Shown here piece by piece: positions 62,726 through 64,000 of a DNA stretch of 64,000 nucleotides. The notes beneath the pieces were generated by a model. That model did no database searches and was not told where the DNA came from. It worked only from the letters and a program-made list of their open reading frames with translations. The position numbers were made by a program, and so were the translations under genes. The stretch is from Leisingera sp. ANG-M7 (GTDB lineage Bacteria > Pseudomonadota > Alphaproteobacteria > Rhodobacterales > Rhodobacteraceae): contig NZ_JWLI01000008.1 in NCBI RefSeq assembly GCF_000813965.1, positions 1 to 64,000 on the forward strand, read 5' to 3'. How positions within the stretch are numbered: the stretch's first letter is position 1; the number at the start of each line of letters is the position of its first letter.

Positions 62726-63301
62726 TCAGTTGTCGGCTTGGCCGAGGTGAGCGCGCATTTCTTGAGGGGTGACGATCTGGCCATTGCGGGCCAGCCAACT
62801 CAGCGCGCCTTGCTCCGGCCGGAAAAGCTCTGCCCTGTCGATCAGCGTTCCAGCCGGGTTTGCCAGGTACTCACCAATCAGATCGGGATTGGCGCTGAGG
62901 GTCGAAATGATGTTTCCGGCCAGCTCACTGCCGCCGACACCGGCCAAGATGCCTGTTGTGGCGCTGTTGTTCGCGATGATGGCAACTACCTGCTTGGGCA
63001 TGAGCATGGCGGCATTCTCTGCGACCAGCTCCTGATAGTATTCGAGCCCCTTTTCGGTGATGCCATAGCCAGAGCCAGCTGGTTCGCCGTCGTCATTGAA
63101 CAGGCCGCGGTGAAAGTGGCAGAAGCCCCGGTCGGTCAGATCGCGCAGCAGAGCGCGCGCCAGATCCTTTGACACCCAGTCATTCATGAAGAAAGCCAGG
63201 CCATAAAATGTTTCCGTGGCGCCGAATGCGGCGTTCCCCTTCTCGACGATGCACTCGAGGATATGCCGGTCGAACATGCGGCGGGCGTTTTCGTAGCTCA
63301 T
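62726..63301 (-). CDS. Uncharacterised phage protein (191 aa)
   Basis: A soluble protein with an N-terminal segment that could be a winged-helix (DLARALLRDLTDRGFCHFHRGLFNDDGEPAGSGYGITEKGLEYYQELV), suggesting DNA binding, and a C-terminal Gly/Ala-rich region. No family name can be given. Start ATG 63301 overlaps the stop of the upstream methyltransferase gene (ATGA), so the two are translationally coupled. Confidence 0.7.
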   Translation of the reverse strand: MSYENARRMFDRHILECIVEKGNAAFGATETFYGLAFFMNDWVSKDLARALLRDLTDRGFCHFHRGLFNDDGEPAGSGYGITEKGLEYYQELVAENAAMLMPKQVVAIIANNSATTGILAGVGGSELAGNIISTLSANPDLIGEYLANPAGTLIDRAELFRPEQGALSWLARNGQIVTPQEMRAHLGQADN

Positions 63302-64000
63302 AATGCTGCATTCCTCTTCTGCTCGTGGGAGATTTTGATCCGGTCGAGGATCCAGCCGACGCAAGGCACCGCCATGCTGTTGCCAAGCGCTTTGTATTGG
63401 GGGCCGTCAGCGGCGGGTTTGCCGCGGTAGGTGATGGCGCAGTGATCGTCGGGGAAACCCTGAAGCCGGTGGCACTCTGTGGGCGTCAGACGGCGAACAG
63501 CCCAGGTATCAGCCAACGCCGGAGGATGCGCCCCGGCTGCAAGGGGATGGCATGGATCGCCGGGCTGCGGGTTTGAATAGTTCGCGGCGCTGGTGATCTG
63601 CGTGGTATCGAATGCAACGGCTTGGGCTGTGGTGCGCGCCTCCAGCGTGTAGGCGGCATCATCGGTGCGGAAGCCAGCGCCGTCAGGGCCCGCATCCGGG
63701 TTTTCGCAAACAGCCCGTTCTTGGATGGCAATCACCGCGTGACCGCCGGCGTTCTGGTGACTGCCCAGATGCCCCATCGATCGCAGCGGCGGCATCACGC
63801 CGGAAACATCGTTTTGAACCTCTGTGCCCTTGCAGTCGAAGGCGACAGGGACCAGCGCTCCTTGCTCGTGCGGAACCCGACTTGCGCTCTTGGCCATCCC
63901 TGCTGTCAAGGTGTGGGCAATCAACTGCGAATGGCCATGGTTTGCATCTTGGCCCGAAGCACCCTGAAGGCGCCCGTAGCTCGCATCCAGGGTTGCGCAT
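63298..64000 (-). CDS. DNA (cytosine-5-)-methyltransferase, C-terminal part (partial)
   Basis: The frame stays open to the window edge, so the 5' part lies beyond position 64000. The visible 233 residues include the variable target-recognition region and the conserved C-terminal motifs IX/X: VRRLTPTECHRLQGFPDDH and ALGNSMAVPCVGWILDRI, which pack the SAM-binding fold. It probably methylates element or host DNA to evade restriction, as phage-encoded C5 methyltransferases do. It is coupled with the 191-aa gene downstream (ATGA overlap). Confidence 0.85.
   Translation of the reverse strand, partial: CATLDASYGRLQGASGQDANHGHSQLIAHTLTAGMAKSASRVPHEQGALVPVAFDCKGTEVQNDVSGVMPPLRSMGHLGSHQNAGGHAVIAIQERAVCENPDAGPDGAGFRTDDAAYTLEARTTAQAVAFDTTQITSAANYSNPQPGDPCHPLAAGAHPPALADTWAVRRLTPTECHRLQGFPDDHCAITYRGKPAADGPQYKALGNSMAVPCVGWILDRIKISHEQKRNAAL

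Overview
The window is high-GC chromosomal DNA from an alphaproteobacterium. It most likely comes from the Roseobacter group of the Rhodobacteraceae (Leisingera/Phaeobacter/Ruegeria-like). This rests on the overall gene set: a glyQ - small membrane protein - glyS cluster, an aa3-type ctaD, TRAP transporters, FolB/FolP/GlmM in a row, Lrp pairs and an FNR-type box. The genus is an inference, because no rRNA gene is present. Coding density is high, and most long alternative-frame ORFs are shadows of GC-rich genes.

Left part (1-31.7 kb), mostly housekeeping: EcsC-like, DUF1178 and SDR proteins; a secreted SPOR/peptidoglycan-binding protein with a trypsin-like domain that has lost its catalytic residues; glyQ, a membrane protein, a possible 58-codon small gene and glyS; a divergent pyruvate phosphate dikinase; a SleB-type hydrolase; folB-folP-glmM; two tandem EamA transporters; ilvC divergent from an overlapping pair of Lrp regulators; a class V aminotransferase; a UbiH-type hydroxylase with an M50-like protein; a HAD nucleotidase; a GntR regulator; a GspE-N/GT2 glycosyltransferase; carA; yqeY; a DUF2244 protein; and ctaD with a perfect FNR-type palindrome upstream.

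Middle (31.7-43.9 kb): a HIT protein, a serine-hydrolase-fold protein that lacks its nucleophile and histidine, lipB, a peptidoglycan-binding lipid-envelope protein, tRNA-Leu(GAG), and then four codirectional genes. These encode a duplicated GT2-type protein, a glycosyltransferase-methyltransferase fusion, a methyltransferase-like/hydrolase fusion and a sulfotransferase-like protein without its cofactor lysine. The group looks like a poorly described surface-glycan or surface-modification module.

Right-middle (43.9-54.5 kb): a catabolic/uptake locus. One minus-strand operon carries an enolase-superfamily enzyme, a DadA-like oxidoreductase, a TRAP binding protein, a SAM methyltransferase, TRAP small and large subunits and a BASS-like permease. 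Divergent from it lie a LysR regulator, a GntR regulator and an Asp/Glu-racemase-family enzyme, with an AEC permease beyond. A 22-bp perfect palindrome lies in the convergent gap after the racemase.

Right end (54.6-64 kb): a minus-strand housekeeping run (MBL hydrolase, TatD, HolB, Tmk, D-Ala-D-Ala carboxypeptidase, SPOR/RlpA-like lipoprotein), then tRNA-Ser(TGA). Immediately beyond it an integrated element begins, with an intact tyrosine integrase, an AlpA-like protein, three small phage-type proteins and the 3' part of a cytosine-C5 DNA methyltransferase that runs off the window.
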